This document shows positions 9,099-19,367 of a DNA stretch of 64,000 nt, piece after piece. A program made the position numbers and the translations under genes. The notes beneath the pieces are model-generated. The model searched no databases and was not told where the DNA came from. It saw nothing but the letters and a program-made list of their open reading frames with translations. Numbering within the stretch: the stretch's first letter is position 1; every line of letters starts with the position of its first letter. The DNA lies in contig CAWBVG010000008.1 of assembly GCA_963792175.1 (NCBI GenBank), forward strand, positions 62,001-126,000. Direction: 5' to 3'. The DNA comes from CAWBVG01 sp963792175 (GTDB taxonomy: Bacteria; Acidobacteriota; Vicinamibacteria; Vicinamibacterales; CAVVIG01).

Positions 9099-12000
9099 TG
9101 GTCCGGAAGCTCGTCGCCTTCGCGCTGTACCAGCCGCTGTTCCTGCTGCTCGTCACGCTGCCTGTTCATCGCGGGCGGGCATCGTCGCGTTCCAGTCGCT
9201 GCCGGTCGAGGCGTTTCCCGACGTCACCGACGTCCAGGCCACCGTGATCACACTGTTCCCGGGCCACGCGGCGGAGGAAGTGGAGAAGCAGGTCACCATT
9301 CCGCTCGAGATCGCGCTGGCCGGCGTGCCGCACGCGGTGCGGATGTTCTCGCACACGCAGTTCGGCCTGTCGTTCCTCACGCTCACCTTCGACGACCAGG
9401 TGGACGACTACTTCGCGCGGCAGCGGGTGCTCGAGCGGCTGCAGCAGGCCGACCTTCCGCCGGACATCCAGCCGCAGCTGGCGCCGCTGTCGACGCCGGT
9501 CGGCGAGCTGTACCGCTTCCGCCTGGTGTCGGACCACGGCGAGCCCGACCGAACTGCGCAGCATCGAGGACTGGGTCGTCGAGCGCGCAGCTGAAGATGG
9601 CGCCCGGCGTGGCCGACGTCGTCAGCCGCGGCGGCTTCATCAAGCAGTATCAGGTGAACCTCGACCTCGCGCGGATGAAGGCCTACGGCGTCGACGCTGC
9701 AGCAGGTCTTCACCGCGCTCGGTCGCGGCAACGCGAACGCCGGCGGCAACTACATCGAACAGGGCGAGCAGCAGTATCTGATTCGCGGCGTCGGCCTGCT
9801 GCGATCGCCCGAGGACATCGGCACCATCGTCGTGGCCGAACACGGCGGCACGCCGCTGCTGATTCGCGACATCGCGGACGTCCACGGTCGGCGCCGTGCC
9901 GCGCCAGGGCCTGGTCGGGCGAAACGACGACGACGAGATCGTCGAGGGCATCGTCCTGATGCGCAAGGGCGAGAACCCGTCCGAGGTGCTGACCGAGGTC
10001 AAAGAGCGCGTCGAGCACCTGAACGCGTCGATTCTGCCGAAGGGCGTACGGATCGTGCCGTACTACGACCGCTCGACGGCTGATCGCGACGACGCTGACG
10101 ACGGTGTTCCGCAATCTGCTCGAGGGCGCGCTGCTGGTGACGCTGGTGCTGTACATGTTTCTGCGCAACGGCGCGCGCCGCCGGCATCGTCGCGGTCGTG
10201 ATTCCGCTGGCGCTGCTCGCCACGTTCATCGGCCTGCGCGTCCGCGGCATCCCGGCCAACCTGCTGTCGCTCGGCGCCATGGATTTCGGGATCATCGTCG
10301 ACGGCGCGGTCATCGTCGTCGAGAACGTGTTCCGGACGCTCGCCGAGCGTCAGGAGCACGGCGCGGATCGCGAGTCGGTGCGCGCAGGCCATTCTCGACG
10401 CCACCGCGCAGGTCGGCCGGCCGACGCTCTTCTCGATGCTCATCATCATCGTGGCGCACATTCCGATCTTCACGCTGCAGCGGCACGAGGGCCGCATCTT
10501 CGCGCCGATGGCGTACACGGTGACGTCGGCGCTGGTCGGCTCGCTGCTGTTCTCGCTGACGCTGGTGCCGCTGCTGTGCCTCTTTCTGCTCGGCCGCGGC
10601 GTGGCGCACGAGCGACAACCGGCTCGTCGAATGCCTGCCGCGCTCTGTATCGCCGGCGTCCTGAGACGAGCGCTGCAGCCGGCCGCTGCTCGTCGTGGGC
10701 AGCGCGGTCGCCGCGCTTGCTCGTCGCCTGCTGCTCGTGCCGAGGCTCGGCACCGAGTTCCTGCCGGAGCTGAACGAAGGCACGCTCTGGCTGAACCTCA
10801 CGCTGCCGCCGAGCGTGTCGGTGTCGGAGGCGTCGCGCATCGTGCGCGCGGGTGCGGACCGATGCTCCGCCGAGTTTCCCGAGGTCACGCAGGTGATCTC
10901 GCAGGCCGGCCGGCCCGAGGACGGCACCGATCCGAAGACCGATCAACATGGCCGAGTTCTTCGTGGACCTGAAGCCGCCGGCGGAATGGACGCGGAAGAT
11001 CACCCGCGAGGAGCTGTCGGCGCAGATGGAAGACGCCGATCGACGAGATTCCCGGGTCTCGAGCCGGCGATTTCGCAGCCGATCCGCGACAACGTGCTCG
11101 AGAGCATCTCGCAGATCGACGGCCAGATCGTGATCAAGGTTTCGGCGACGACCCGGCGACATTGCGGTCAAAGGTCGACGACGTGCTGCGAGCGGTCTCG
11201 GCACGTCCGCGGCGTGTCGCGCGCGTTCATCGATCGCGCCGGCGAGGTGCCGCAGCTGCAGATTGAGGTCGACCGCGCGCCGCGCCGCCCGCTACGGCCT
11301 CAACGTCGCGGACGTCGAGGACGTCATCGAGACGGCGCTTGGCGGCAAGGTGGCGACCGAGATCTGGGAAGGCGAGCGGCGCTATCGGCGTGGCGGTGCG
11401 GCTGCGCGAGCAGGATCGGCGGGACATCGGCGGCGATCAGCCAGCATGCTCGGTCGACACGCCGGCGGGGCCGCGCGTGCCGCTCGGCCGACGTCGCCAA
11501 CATTTCCGTGCGGGGCGGCAGCATGAACATCAGCCGCGAAGCCGGCACGCGCGTGTCGGCGATCGGCGTGTTCATCCGGGGCCGCGACATGGGCGGCATC
11601 GTCGAGGAGATGCGCCGAGAACGTCGACGCGCGACGTCAAGTTTCCGCCCGGCTACTACGCGACTTTGGCGGCGAATTCGAGAACCAGCAGCGCGCGATG
11701 ACGCGACTGGGGATCATCGTGCCCGATCAGCGTGTTCCTGATCTTCATCCTGCTGTTCAACGCGTTCGGCTCGGTCAGGAACGCCGCGATCGTGCTCGCC
11801 AACATCCCGCTCGCGTCGATCGGCGGCATCGTGGCGCTCTATCTGACCGGCATTCACCTGAGCGTGTCGGCGGCCATCGGCTTCATCGCGCTGTTCGGCC
11901 AGGCGGTGCTGAACGGTGTCGTGATGGTCAGCTGTTTTGCGGACGAGCGCGCACTCGGGCACTCGCCGATCGACGCCGTGATGAACGGCGCGACGGTGCG

Positions 12001-12207
12001 GCTGCGGACCGTGCTGATGACGGCGCTGCTGGCGATGCTCGGCCTGCTGCCGATGGCGTTGTCGCACAGCATCGGTTCCGAGGTGCAGAAGCCGCTCGCG
12101 GTGGTCGTGATCGGCGGACTGGTGTCGGCGACGCTGCTGACGCTGATCGTCCTGCCGACGCTCTATCTCCTCGGTCGAGGGGCGGGCCGCCTGTGGCGCG
12201 CTCCTGA
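9098..12207 (+). CDS. czcA: Heavy-metal RND efflux pump CzcA type (many frameshifts)
   Basis: About 1,030 codons of a CzcA-family proton/metal antiporter spread over three frames. Visible landmarks are FPDVTDVQATVITLFPGHAA, AMDFGIIVDGAVIVVEN (the DFGx3DGAVx3EN pattern I associate with Co/Zn/Cd pumps), FLPELNEGTLWLNLTLPPS, and the closing GLVSATLLTLIVLPTLYLL. More than ten single-base or dinucleotide insertions break it, for example near 9165, 9545, 9700 and 9890. Removing one base usually restores the family sequence. With czcC and czcB it would form a complete export system. The exact 3' end is uncertain and overlaps the convergent gene. Confidence 0.85.
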
Positions 12208-13090
12208 GCGTGGCCGCTGTCGTGCGTGCACGCCGTGCTTGCCGAGAACGTCGCCGACGATGATCGAGAGGCCGGCGAACGCCGCCAAGTCCGGAGCGCT
12301 GCCGGAGAGCCGATCTGGAGGCCGCCGTCGACTGCGTAACGCGAGCCCAGCTCGTAGATCGCGCCGAGCGTCGAACGCGGCGATGGCGCCGCCGCCCGCC
12401 TCCTGTCGCGAGAACCAGAACATCTCGACGTACGGATTCCAGTTGTCCGACGCGGCAAGGCTCGCCGACAGCGACACGAGATGCTGCGCGAAGTGCGGCG
12501 CCCCCGCCCGCGCCGATGGCGCCGATGCCGTAGTTGACGTCGACGTGTCCGTGGGAACCGATGTCGGTGCCGGTCAGCACGCCAGCGTGTAGTCGGCGTC
12601 GCCAGAGCCGAGGCCCTTGTCGGCGTTCGCCGTCGGCAGGTTGACGGTCGGCAGGATGGAGAGCACCGGCACGCCGCCCGGATTGGCCCACAGCCGCAGC
12701 TTCGCGCCGAGCTGCAGATTGCCGAATCCGGTGACGCTGCCAAGCGCGATCGCTCTGCGACAGAAAGCCGTCGGCGCCGATGCGCGCCTCGAGCCAGTCG
12801 GAGCAGGCCGAGGCGCGCGGTGAACGGCGATCCGAACGCCTGCTGGCCCACGCCAGCATGCGTGTAGAGCCCGCCGAACTCGACCTGCAGCAAGCCGATG
12901 TCGACGATGTGCGTGCCGTTGGTGACGTCGGGACGATCGGGCTCGATGGTCTCTTGCGTCCGCGCCTCTGGTGTCCGCGCCGTCTCCGTGCTCGCGCGGA
13001 CTCTTGTGGCTGCGCCGGCTCTTGTGCTCGCGCGGACCCCGCCATCGCCAACACGATCGCGAGGACCGGCATCCCGGCGCGCCGGATCAT
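12163..13090 (-). CDS. Outer-membrane beta-barrel protein, phenol-degradation 'MetA-pathway' type (frameshifted)
   Basis: The start ATG overlaps the dtxR stop. A signal peptide (MPVLAIVLAMAGSARAQ) and a Pro/Gln linker are followed by RPDVTNGTHIVDIGLLQVEF and AFGSPFTARLGLL. Later come an LPTANA-type strand, LTGTDIGSHGHVDVNYGIG and SASLAASDNWNPYVEMFW, ending with FAGLSIIVGDVLG. This is the pattern of 'transporter' proteins assigned to PF13557. Several indels split it and the final residues are unclear. It is co-transcribed with dtxR and converges on czcA, so metal-related outer-membrane transport is a reasonable inference. Confidence 0.6.
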
Positions 13091-13760
13091 CGGTCGACCT
13101 CGACGAGCAGCTTCGACGCCGCGCGCGCGCCGATGGTGATGCGGCGGTCCTTCTTTCGCGACGAGCACCGAATCGGCCGCGGTATCGCGCGTTTCCACCT
13201 CGATGCCCTGACCGGGCTTCAGATCGTTGCTCTCGATGAACCGCAGGAACGCCGGATCCTGATCGGCGATTCGCGTCACCCTCAGCGGTGTGCCGATCGG
13301 GCAGGTGAGCAGGCTGTCGAGGTGGCGGTTGGCGACGCGCGCCTTCGGGGTTCGGAATCGGATCGCCGTGCGGATCGTGGGTCGGATGTCCGAGCATCTC
13401 GTCGATGCGCTCGATGAGCCGCTCGGACACCACGTGTTCGAGCTGCTCGGCTTCGTCGTGGACTTCGGCCCAGCTCATGCCCATCACCTGCACGAGGAAC
13501 AGCTCCACCAGCCGGTGACGCCGCAGCACGAGCCCCGCGAGCTTCTCGCCCGCGGCCGACAGGCGCACGCCGCTGTACGGTTCGTATTCGGCGAGGCCCG
13601 ACTCTGCCAGCGCCTTGACCATCGTCGTCGCGGTGCCCGGCGTGACGCCGAGCGCGGCGGCGACGTGACCCATGGGCACGAGCCGTTGGTCGCGGGCGAG
13701 CGACGACTGTCCCTGGTAGATCGCTTTCAGGTAGTTCTCGACCGTGCTCGACGGAAGCAT
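13087..13760 (-). CDS. DtxR/MntR-family metal-dependent repressor (frameshifted)
   Basis: The N-terminal winged helix is clear: SSTVENYLKAIYQGQ, then HVAAALGVTPGTATTMVKAL, then YSGVRLSAAGEKLAGLVLRR. The dimerisation and metal-binding part follows (HRLVELFLVQVMGMSWAEVH, DEAEQLEHVVSERLIERID, LGHPTHDPHGDPIP). A C-terminal FeoA-like domain (CPIGTPLRVTRIADQDPAFL) follows in another frame. Two indels (near 13340 and 13145) are corrected in this span. An alternative ATG at 13787 adds nine residues. Family members sense Mn or Fe. It lies between the outer-membrane gene it overlaps and divergent menG. Confidence 0.82.
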
Positions 13761-13805
13761 CGGTGGAATATTACCAGCAGTGTTCATCACCACGATCGGC
13801 GACTG

Positions 13806-14561
13806 ATGACGACGAGTCTCTACAAGGCGATCGCGACGCCCGACGGCAAACGACGCTACGTGCGTGCGCTGTTTGCGACGATCGCCGATCGCTACGACTT
13901 CATCACCGTGGCGCTGTCGTATGGGCAGGACCAGCGCTGGAAACGGCGTGTCATCGCGCTGGCGGACCCGCGCCACGGCCTGCGCGTGCTCGACCTGGCG
14001 ACCGGCACCGGCGATCTGGCGTTTGCCGCCGCCGCCCGCGGCGCGCGGGTGGTCGGTCTCGATATCACGTACCGGATGATCGAGCTGGCCAGGCGCAAAT
14101 CCCAGCCTGCCTCGCCGAAGCTCGCTGGAGCTGACGGCGAGCGAAGGCGGCCGCTACGCTTTCTGGTCGGCGACATGCTCGCGCTTCCGTTTCCGGCCGC
14201 GTCATTCGACGTCGTGACCACCGGCTACGGCCTGCGCAACGTCCCCGACCTGCCGCAGGCGATCGACGAAATTCGACGCGTGCTGGCGCCGGGCGGTCGG
14301 GTGGTTTCGCTCGATTTCAACCGGCCGGCCAGCGCATGGATCCGCGCCGCCTACCTCGCGTATCTGACCGTCGTGGGCGCGGCGCTCGGTTGGATCCTGC
14401 ACCGCGATCCGGACACCTATCGCTATATCCCGGCCTCGATTCGTCACTATCCCGGCGCCGCGGCGGTGGCGCGTCTGTTCGAGGATCGTGGCTTCAGCCG
14501 TGTGCGACACTACCGCGTCCTCGGCGGACTGATGGCCATTCACCATGCCACTCGAGACTGA
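13806..14561 (+). CDS. menG: Demethylmenaquinone/ubiquinone methyltransferase MenG/UbiE
   Basis: About 251 residues with class I SAM-methyltransferase motifs: VLDLATGTGDLAFAAAARGA (motif I), VGLDITYRMIELAR, FLVGDMLALPFP, YGLRNVPDLPQAIDEIRRVL and APGGRVVSLDFNRP. YRYIPASIRHYPGA near the C-terminus is a UbiE signature. It catalyses the last C-methylation in menaquinone synthesis. The futalosine-pathway genes mqnB, mqnD and mqnE in this window make demethylmenaquinone the likely substrate. It diverges from dtxR with a gap of 18-45 bp and overlaps the next gene by 17 bp. Confidence 0.92.
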   Translation: MTTSLYKAIATPDGKRRYVRALFATIADRYDFITVALSYGQDQRWKRRVIALADPRHGLRVLDLATGTGDLAFAAAARGARVVGLDITYRMIELARRKSQPASPKLAGADGERRRPLRFLVGDMLALPFPAASFDVVTTGYGLRNVPDLPQAIDEIRRVLAPGGRVVSLDFNRPASAWIRAAYLAYLTVVGAALGWILHRDPDTYRYIPASIRHYPGAAAVARLFEDRGFSRVRHYRVLGGLMAIHHATRD

Positions 14562-14979
14562 CACGTCGAACTGGTCGGGCGAGGGTGTGTTCACGCAGTT
14601 GCTGATCGAGCGCCTGCGCGAGATCGACGCCGTCCGTTTCGTCAAGATCGAGGACGCGCCGGCGACTCGCTCGGAGGCCGACTACAACTTCATCAGCAAC
14701 GAGCTCTTCGTCCGTTTCGCGACCGTCGATCGTCAGGAGCCGGTCAAGCGGTTCGGGATTCTGCCGAGCTCGCGCACCGTGACCGGGCCGGTCATGACGT
14801 TGGCCGAGCTGGCGGCGGCTCTGACGGCGATGGAAGGTGTCGGTGAACCCGACTACGGCGACGAGGGGATGCTGCAGTACCTCCGGGCCGAGCGGATCGT
14901 GCCCCCGTACCAGACGCGCGGCTACAAGCTGGTTGAACTCGTCCGAATCTACGAGGTGGGTACTCCCCGGCGTTCCTAA
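14545..14979 (+). CDS. Conserved hypothetical protein
   Basis: A 144-residue acidic protein that I do not recognise. It has no signal peptide, transmembrane helix or cysteine motif. The start lies inside the end of menG in a different frame, implying translational coupling. Predicted alternating helices and strands (FTQLLIERLREIDAV, ELFVRFATVDRQEP, YKLVELVRIYEVG) suggest a small globular alpha/beta fold. The following 14980-15060 interval shows no gene. Confidence 0.6.
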   Translation: MPLETDTSNWSGEGVFTQLLIERLREIDAVRFVKIEDAPATRSEADYNFISNELFVRFATVDRQEPVKRFGILPSSRTVTGPVMTLAELAAALTAMEGVGEPDYGDEGMLQYLRAERIVPPYQTRGYKLVELVRIYEVGTPRRS

Positions 14980-15060
14980 TGGCTCGGTCGGTTCCTGCCG
15001 ACATTGAGCCTGTGCGGTTTCAGCCTCCTCAAGTGCCGTGGCGTGCAGCCAGGTGAATAA

Positions 15061-18000
15061 ATGAGCCTGGTTCCATCGTTATTGCAAGCGATTCTGAAGG
15101 TCGACGGCGAAGCGCTGGTGATGCACGCCGGCGAAAAGCCGTACGTCGTCGCGCCGGCGGGTCAGATCGAGCTGGCGAGCCGTGGCCTGACGCTCGACGC
15201 GGTGAATGGGATCGTGGGCCAGCTCCTGCCGACCGAGCTGCAGCGCGCGCTCGACGAATTCGGCGCCGTTCAATACGAATTGCCGGCCGCTCCTGAATTC
15301 CCCCGCCAGCATTTCACGGTCGTCGCGGCACGAGGCGGTGACGATCTCTGGGTCGAAATCCGCCGCCGGCGGGTGCCGGCCGAGGACGATCGCGTCCCCG
15401 ACGACCTGTTTCCGCCGCGCAGTGCGCCAGCCGGCGCCGCGGCCGCCGTCGCCGAGCGACAGGTCGCCGTCGCCGCGCCACTGGTCGCTGTCGCCGCGCG
15501 ATCGATCGCTGTCGCCGCGCCACCGGTCGTGGTGCAGCCCCAGGTCGCGCCACCGGCAATCGCGGCAACCGTTGCGCCCGCGGTCAGCGAGCCGCCTGCC
15601 GTCGTTCCGGTCGTTCCGGCGCCGTTGGCCGACGTGCCGTCCACGATCGCCGACGCCGTCGCTGTCGCCGAAGTAGCGCCGACACACGCGCAACCGATCG
15701 CCTACCAGGAAACATTCGCCGGTCACCAGGCCGTCGCTCATTACGAAGCGGTCGCTCACCATGAAGCGGTCGCTCATCACGGAGCCGTCGCTCTTCATGA
15801 AGCGGTCGCTGATGAACCGGCACACGAACCGGTTGTTCACCACGAGCCTGTCGACCACCGTGACGCGGCGGCACCTCCGCCGGTCGTCGCACGTCAGGAA
15901 TCGGTCGCGTATCAGGAGCCCGTGCGCGAGGACGAAGAGTGGGAAGAAGAAGAGATTGAGGACGACGACCTCTCCCTCGGCGACTTCGGGCAAACGGAAG
16001 GATGGTACGAAGAAGAGGATGAAGAAGAGAAGGAGATCGACGATGACGACGGCCTGACGCTGCCGGATGCGGAACAGCTCTTTGGCAAGCGCCGGGCTGC
16101 CGAGACGGACTACGACGAGGAGTTCCAGGAAGTCGGCGAACTCGTGGAAGGCCAGGAGTACGAGGAATACGAGGAAGTACGAGGAAGGCGAAGAGTTCGA
16201 GATTCGGTCTCGATGTGCCCGCGCCGTCGCAGCCAGCGCTGGCTGCGCAGGTTCAAACGCCGGCGCCAGCGATGTTCGCGGCGCCCGCGGTTCCAACCCT
16301 GCCGGCTCCTGTCGTCGCCGAGGCGCCGTTTCAAGTCGCTCCGCCATCGCTTCGCGTGGAAGCATCGCCGCCGTCCGCATTCGCCGAAGTGTCGCAACCC
16401 TTCCTTCTTGTTGCGCCGCCGATCGTCGAAGCGCCGCGGCCCCTTGCCCAGGTACCGCCGCCCGCCGTTGCGCCGCCGCCGGCGCCCGCGTTCGAAACAC
16501 CCTCGCCGGTGTTCGACACGCCGGAGCCGGTAGCCGAGATGCCCGCGCCGGTCGTCGAGGTTGTGGCTGCGGTCGAGACAGCCGAGCCGGTTGCCGAAAT
16601 GTCCGCGCCGGTCGTCGAGGCTGTGGCTGCAGTCGAGACACCGGAGCCGGTTGCCGAAATGCCCGCGCCGGTCGTCGAGGCCGTGGCTGCGGTCGAAACA
16701 CCGGAGCCGGTTGCGGAAGTGCCGTCGCCGGAATCTCGAGGCTCGCGGCTCGTCGATACGCGGAACTGCCACCGGTTGTGGCCGCGCCGCCGCGGTGTCT
16801 ACGTTCGAAACTCCCGAGCCTGCGTTCGAGACACCGGAGCCGGTTGCCGAAATGCCCGCACCGGTCGTCGAGGCCGTCGCTGCGGTCGAAACACCCGAGC
16901 CGGTTGCGGAAGTGCCTTCGCCGGAATTCGAGGCTCCGTCGTCGTACGCGGAACTGCCACCGGTTGTGGCCGCGCCGCCGGCGGTGTCTACGTTCGAAAC
17001 TCCCGCGCCTGTGTTCGAGACACCGGAGCCGGTAGCCGAAATGCCCCCGCCAGTCGTCGAGGCCGTGGCTGCGGTCGGAACGCCAGCACCTGAGTTCGAG
17101 ATACCGGAGCGGTTGCCGAAGTGCCGGCGCCGGTTGTCGAGGCCGTCGCTGCGGTCGAAACACCCGAGCCGGTTGCGGAAGTGCCTTCGCCGGAATTCGA
17201 GGCTCCGTCGTCGTACGCGGAACTGCCGCCGGTTGCGGCCGCGCCGCTGGCGGTGTCTGACGTTCGAAACTCCCGCGCCTGTGTTCGAGACACCGGAGCC
17301 GGTCGCCGAAATGGCCCCGCCGGTCGTCGAGGCCGTGGCTGCGGTCGAAGCACATCCACCGGCGTTCGAGACACCGGAGCCGGTTGCCGAAATGCCCGCG
17401 CCGGTCGTCGAGGCCGTCGCTGCGTTCGAAACACGGCAGCCGGTTGCGGAAGTGCCTTCGCCGGAATTCGAGGCTCCGTCGTACGCGGAACTGCTGCCCG
17501 TTGTGGCGGAGCCGCCGCCGGCGCCTGTGTTCGAACTGGTCGCGCCCGTGTTCGACACAGAGATTGTTGAAGAAGAAGTACCTCCGCCGCCCGTCGAAGC
17601 CTTCGAGGCGCACGCCGAACTTCCATTTTGGGTCGTCGAAGCCCCGATGCCGGCCGCGACGCTGTCCGAGCCGCCCGCGGAATCAGCCCTGGAGCCCGAG
17701 GCGGAGCCGGATGAACCGGCGCCGGCCGCGGAGCCGTCAACGTCCAGACCGTCGTGGGCCGCGCGGGTGCCGCCCGCTACGGTCCTGACGATGTCGCGAA
17801 ACCCGATCCGCTCGACCGACTTCCAGCCGCCGCGATGCAGGATCCCACGATGAGCGGGCTCGATCGCCTGCTGCGGGTGTCGGCCGCCCGCGGCGCGTCG
17901 ACCCTGTATCTGTCGACCGACGCGCAGCCCTCGGTCCGCGTCGACGGCGAGCTGCAAACGATAGATGGCGAACCGGTCTTGTCAGCGCGCGATGTCGAAT

Positions 18001-18944
18001 CGCTGCTGCTCACGCTGATGCCGGAGCGCAGCCACGAGGCGCTGCGGACCGGTGCGGCGACCGAGTGGTTCTGCGACATCGATGTCGTCGGCCGCGTCCG
18101 CTGCCTCAGTTTCCGGGATCACCGCGGTCCGGGCGGCGTCTTCCGGCTGATGCCGACGCGATCGGTGTCGGTGGATCAGCTCGGATTGCCGCGCTCGGTG
18201 CAGGCGCTGGCGATCGAGCCGGAAGGGCTCGTGCTCGTCGCCGGTCCGCGGTCGAGCGGCAAGCGCACGCTGCTGTCGGCGTTCGTCGATCAGATCAACA
18301 AGACCCGTCGCGATCACATCATCACCATCGAGCGCGAGGTCAACATCGTCCACGAACAAAGCAGCTCGTTCGTCAGCCAGCGCGAGGTCCGCGGCAACGA
18401 CGACGACATGCTGGTGGCGGCGCGCGCGGCACTGCGAGAGGACCCGGACGTCCTGGTCATCGAGGATCTGCGAACCGCGGCGTTGATGAATGTCGCTCTC
18501 GAAGCCGCCTCGGCCGGGCGGCTGGTGGTGGCCGGGTTCTCGGCGCACACCGCCGCGGGCGCCATCGATCGCATCATCGATCTCTACCCGTCGGAGAACC
18601 GTGGGCAGGTACAGATGGCATTGGCCGATTGCCTCCGCGGCGTCATCGTCCAGGTCCTGCTGAGAAATACCTCCGGTGGCCGTGTCCCCGTGCGCGAGGT
18701 GCTCTTGAACACGGCGGCTGTGTCGAGCGTGATTGCGGAAGGTAAGACCTCGCAACTGTCGATGGCCATTGAGGGCGGGCGTCGATACGGCATGATGCCG
18801 ATCAACGACGGCCTCGTCAGCCTGGTGCAGAGCGGTGTCGTCGACGTGCGCGAAGCCTATCGTCGATCGAACGATCGTCCGGGCTTCCTCGCGGCGCTCA
18901 AGCGTCACGGCGTCGACACGTCGTTCGTCGAGCGGCTGGCTTAG
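15061..18944 (+). CDS. PilT-like protein with long acidic/PVE repeat linker (frameshifted)
   Basis: Residues 1-100 (SLLQAILKVDGEALVMHAGE onward) resemble a PilT N-terminal domain. Next come an Ala/Val/Pro region, six His-containing VAHHEA-type repeats, an acidic stretch rich in Glu/Asp (about 15930-16060), and a 60-bp tandem repeat encoding variants of ETPEPVAEMPAPVVEAVAAV. A second PilT module lies at about 17850-18944, with IITIEREVNIVHE, ALREDPDVLVIEDLR and AAGAIDRIIDLYPSENRGQ. The Walker A site reads GPRSSGKRT, with Arg replacing the usual Ser/Thr, so ATP hydrolysis is doubtful. At least four indels occur in the linker. Type IV pilus or gliding functions are inferred only from the fold. 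Confidence 0.65.
16501..17460 (+). repeat. 60-bp coding tandem repeat
   Basis: Units of 60 bp encode about 20 residues each, built on PEPVAEMPAPVVEAVAAVE. Three consecutive copies starting near 16521 are almost identical. Further copies are interrupted by PSPEFEAPSSYAELPPVVAA-type spacers. The repeat is probably an extended Pro-rich linker. It is also a likely site of copy-number change and assembly collapse. Confidence 0.85.
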
Positions 18945-19362
18945 CGTTCCACGAACCCCTCGAGCGCTCGCAACAGAAACGCCAACACGTCTTCTTCCGA
19001 CAACGCGCCGGGTGCGCCGAGCGCTTCCTCCGATTCGAGCACGCGGCTGCCGCGGCTGCGCCTCGTCCGGCCGACGACCCTCGGCTCCGTGCCCGTCGTA
19101 TCCAGAAACAGCTCGATGAAGTCTTCCGCGTTGCGCTCGGACATGAGTCGGACGCTGCCCGACGGGGTGAAGACGTTGAAGAGAGATGACTTTCGGCGCG
19201 AAGCGCCTGTGCCACCTGGCGTACCAGCGGTACGACGACGGTGTCGAGAAATGGCCCGAACCGGGTGGTCGCTTCGTCGTTGCGCGCGCGCCGCTCGGCC
19301 GCCTGCACCTTCGCCCGCTCGACGGTCTGCAGCAGTCGTTTCCGAACATCCGAGATTTCCAT
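18941..19362 (-). CDS. Conserved hypothetical protein (frameshifted)
   Basis: An intact version would be about 140 residues. It begins MEISDVRKRLLQTVERAKVQ with basic coiled-coil-like helices, continues DTVVVPLVRQVAQALRAESH and, after an apparent two-base insertion near 19190, VFTPSGSVRLMSERNAEDFI. It ends with SEEDVLAFLLRALEGFVER. I do not recognise the family. Its stop codon overlaps the stop of the convergent PilT-like gene. It follows the CoA-transferase gene by five bases, so the two are probably co-transcribed. Confidence 0.55.
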
Positions 19363-19367
19363 AACGG

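Noticed and set aside
9098..12207. Separate small genes for each open frame in the czcA region
   Set aside because: Each frame gives consecutive pieces of one CzcA protein in the correct order, so a single broken gene is the simpler reading.
11928..13976. A 682-codon minus-strand frame taken as one protein
   Set aside because: Only its first third is coherent (DtxR). The rest is a mixture of frames of the downstream outer-membrane gene and antisense of czcA.
16501..17460. Possible CRISPR array or mobile repeat
   Set aside because: The 60-bp units are contiguous and encode a regular peptide in frame; no spacers and no cas genes are present.
15079..17613. An 844-codon open frame on the minus strand, with a second long one at 16110-17957
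   Set aside because: Both mirror the plus-strand 60-bp repeat and its high GC. Their products are low-complexity Arg/Ser/Ala strings with no recognisable domain, while the plus strand encodes coherent domains at both ends.
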